DNA of 64,000 bases. Source: Alphaproteobacteria bacterium (lineage in GTDB: Bacteria; Pseudomonadota; Alphaproteobacteria; UBA8366; Aestuariispiraceae). The DNA lies in NCBI GenBank assembly GCA_024743195.1, contig JANSXE010000004.1, positions 1-64,000 of the forward strand, written 5' to 3'. Numbering within the stretch: the first letter of the stretch is position 1; every line of letters begins with the position of its first letter. The notes beneath the pieces were generated by a model, which saw only the letters and a program-made list of their open reading frames with translations, did not search any database and was not told the origin of the DNA. Positions 62,403-64,000 of this stretch are shown piece by piece. A program made the position numbers and the translations under genes.

Positions 62403-63557
62403 CTATGCTCCCTCGGCCGACTGCGTCGGGCGGCGCAGCAGCAGGGCGGCGCGCTGCTTGGCGCGGCCATAGCGGCTCATCCGTTCGAAGTCCGCGCGCG
62501 GGATCGGCAGCAGCATGCGGTCGGTCTGGGTCTGCATCTCGTCAACGTCGACGAAAGGGTCGTGGACGAACACGAAACGCGCGTCCATGTCGGCGACCAC
62601 GACCCAATGCGGCGTGCGCTCTCGGTCGAGGGCGTAGGTGCTGATCAAGACGATGGGCGCGGCCCCCTCGGCCAGAGACCGCTCGATCTCGGCGAGCGTC
62701 AGCGCGGTCTCCCGGACCGGAATCCCGACCTCGGCGCATTGCGCCAGATAATCCTCCTGCACCAGGCGCACGACGTCCTTCTTGATCGGCGTGCGCACGC
62801 TGTGGACGAACATCACGTCCGGATCGCGAACATGCACGCTGACCGGAAAGCCGCGGGCGTGCGCCGCCAGCGCTAGACCGTAAGGGCTCGTCCCGCCGAC
62901 GCCGCGGGTCATGAAGATGGTCGTGCTTTCCCGCCAGAGGCGCAGCTCTTCCGTTCGGTCCGCGCGCGCCGAGCCGTCCAGCGCCCGCATCGCCATCATC
63001 AGGCAGGCGGGCCCGCAGGTGAAGCCGAGGGACTGTGCGATGTAGGGGAAGCGCGTCGGATCGATCGGCGGATGCGGACCCAGCCGCTTTTCCATCCGCA
63101 GCGCGTCGGCGGCGTCGTCGTAATAGGCCGGATAGGCGCCGAAGGGCCGATAGCCGGCCGCTTCGTAGAAGCGAATGGCGCGCGCGTTGTCGGTTCGCAC
63201 TTCCAGGCGCAACGCGATCACGCCTTCGGCTTCCGCGGCCGCTTCGGCGGCGGCCAAAAGGGCCCGCGCGACGCCGCGCCCGCGCGCCGCCGGCGCCACG
63301 GCGAAGGAATAGAGGCGCGCCAGCGAGGTTCCCCGATGCAACAACACCATCGCGTAGCCGTCGATCCCGCCGGCGGGGTTCTCCGCGACCAGGGTGATCT
63401 GGCGGCCGCGGCCCAGAAGATGACGGAAGTTGCGGCGGGTCAGCCGATCCCTATCGAAGGCGGCGTTTTCGACTGCGAGCAGGGCGTCGATGTCGGCGCG
63501 GTGCGCCGTGCGGATGTGCGTCGTCTCGATTGGATCGGCTGGCTTGGCGGCGCGCAT
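62403..63557 (-). CDS. GNAT acetyltransferase / peptidase C39-like fusion
   Basis: A 384-residue two-domain protein. Residues 10-158 are a GNAT acetyltransferase (HIRTAHRADIDALLAVENAA, acetyl-CoA loop ARGRGVARALL at about 91-101, NARAIRFYEAAGY). Residues 165-384 are a C39-like papain-fold domain with Cys181 in LGFTCGPACLMMAM and a histidine in TPHWVVVADMD. C39 peptidases process double-glycine peptides, but here there is no transporter part. The start at 63557 is at the family N-terminus. With the downstream RimK-like gene it forms a tight two-gene unit: ligase plus acetyltransferase/peptidase. Confidence 0.85.
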   Translation of the reverse strand: MRAAKPADPIETTHIRTAHRADIDALLAVENAAFDRDRLTRRNFRHLLGRGRQITLVAENPAGGIDGYAMVLLHRGTSLARLYSFAVAPAARGRGVARALLAAAEAAAEAEGVIALRLEVRTDNARAIRFYEAAGYRPFGAYPAYYDDAADALRMEKRLGPHPPIDPTRFPYIAQSLGFTCGPACLMMAMRALDGSARADRTEELRLWRESTTIFMTRGVGGTSPYGLALAAHARGFPVSVHVRDPDVMFVHSVRTPIKKDVVRLVQEDYLAQCAEVGIPVRETALTLAEIERSLAEGAAPIVLISTYALDRERTPHWVVVADMDARFVFVHDPFVDVDEMQTQTDRMLLPIPRADFERMSRYGRAKQRAALLLRRPTQSAEGA

Positions 63558-63752
63558 CTCGGCGGGTCCCTGTCTGGCGGGCGGCCGGCGTCTCGCGCTG
63601 GGCCAGGCGGCCCGGACAGGGGAACGGTCGGTCGTCGTCTTTTCCGCTTGCGATATGCGCCCGACTGCGATGCTTGTAAAGAGGAGCGCCCGGGCAGGCG
63701 GGACGCGCGAGCCCACGGCCCTCAAAGCCGGAGAAACTGCGGAAGGCGGCGG

Positions 63753-64000
63753 ATGGCGGACGAAACCCTGGGCGGCGGAATGTGGCGCACGCAGGCGGCG
63801 GGCTCGGTCGGCGGCCTGTCCGAACTGGCCGCGCTCGTGCATGCGGAGGAGGCGGGCCGGCTGGTCGCCGTTTACGGCGAGTTGATGGAGCGCGCCGGCG
63901 GCGCGCCACCCCGGAAGGCGGACTTCGATCCGACGGCCCTGCGCGGGGCGATCTCCAGCGCGGTTCTCTACGACGTATCCGATCCGCAGCATGTGATCTT
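63753..64000 (+). CDS. PAS-domain protein, N-terminus only (cut by the window edge)
   Basis: The frame is open from the ATG at 63753 to the window end (82 codons). RKADFDPTALRGAISSAVLY followed by DVSDPQHVI resembles the beginning of the PAS_5-type domain (DUF1488-like single-PAS proteins of alphaproteobacteria). A GGAAGG ribosome site lies six bases before the ATG. It is divergent from the GNAT-C39 gene with about 195 bp between. The rest of the gene is outside the window. Confidence 0.6.
   Translation, partial: MADETLGGGMWRTQAAGSVGGLSELAALVHAEEAGRLVAVYGELMERAGGAPPRKADFDPTALRGAISSAVLYDVSDPQHVI

Overview
The window is very GC-rich and densely coded, with stop/start overlaps of the ATGA type throughout. 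It carries a large piece of a purple-bacterial photosynthesis gene cluster: dark-operative protochlorophyllide reductase bchN/B/L, magnesium chelatase bchH, reaction-centre H subunit puhA, PpsR/AerR regulators, and 5-aminolevulinate synthase of the C4 pathway. It also has an alphaproteobacterial mdh-sucCDAB-lpd cluster. Together these point to a phototrophic alphaproteobacterium of the broad Rhodospirillales/Rhodovibrio kind. A DddP-type DMSP lyase suggests a marine or saline habitat. I cannot name a genus.

Layout. (1) 223-6732, minus strand: aerR-ppsR, then bchG, a PucC-family transporter, bchP and a small membrane protein. Two perfect PpsR-type palindromes sit at the bchG promoter. (2) 7217-23711, plus strand, one nearly gap-free transcription unit: bchF-N-B-H-L-M, lhaA, puhA-puhB-puhC, a 101-residue unknown, acsF, puhE, hemA, idi. 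A PpsR-like palindrome overlaps the -35 box of its promoter. The unit joins precursor supply (ALA, IPP/DMAPP), the protoporphyrin-to-bacteriochlorophyllide steps and reaction-centre assembly under redox/light control. No bchI, bchD, bchCXYZ, crt or puf genes are in the window.

(3) 23675-43743 is a mosaic of housekeeping and accessory genes: an MFS transporter; leuA with a leucine-rich leader peptide; a small HTH regulator behind four helically phased palindromes; msrA; a TPR-methyltransferase; ubiD; DUF4170; an AEC transporter; Nudix genes; gluQ; a DNA glycosylase; an HNH endonuclease; a Fic gene with an AT-rich control region (probably acquired); then coq7-Nudix-IF2B, dsbB and a YqaA-like gene. 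Two families of dispersed intergenic repeats lie here, one of which recurs near 59.3 kb.

(4) 44000-57577 holds TCA-cycle genes: mdh, sucC, sucD, sucA, sucB and, after an insert of six unrelated genes, lpdA. Both malate dehydrogenase and the 2-oxoglutarate dehydrogenase E1 carry long lysine/alanine-rich, histone-H1-like C-terminal tails. This is the most unusual protein feature of the window. (5) 57590-64000: a DMT exporter, an HD-domain oxygenase-like protein, a 200-bp palindromic repeat, dddP, a RimK-like ATP-grasp gene paired with a GNAT-peptidase C39 fusion, and the start of a PAS-domain gene cut by the window edge.
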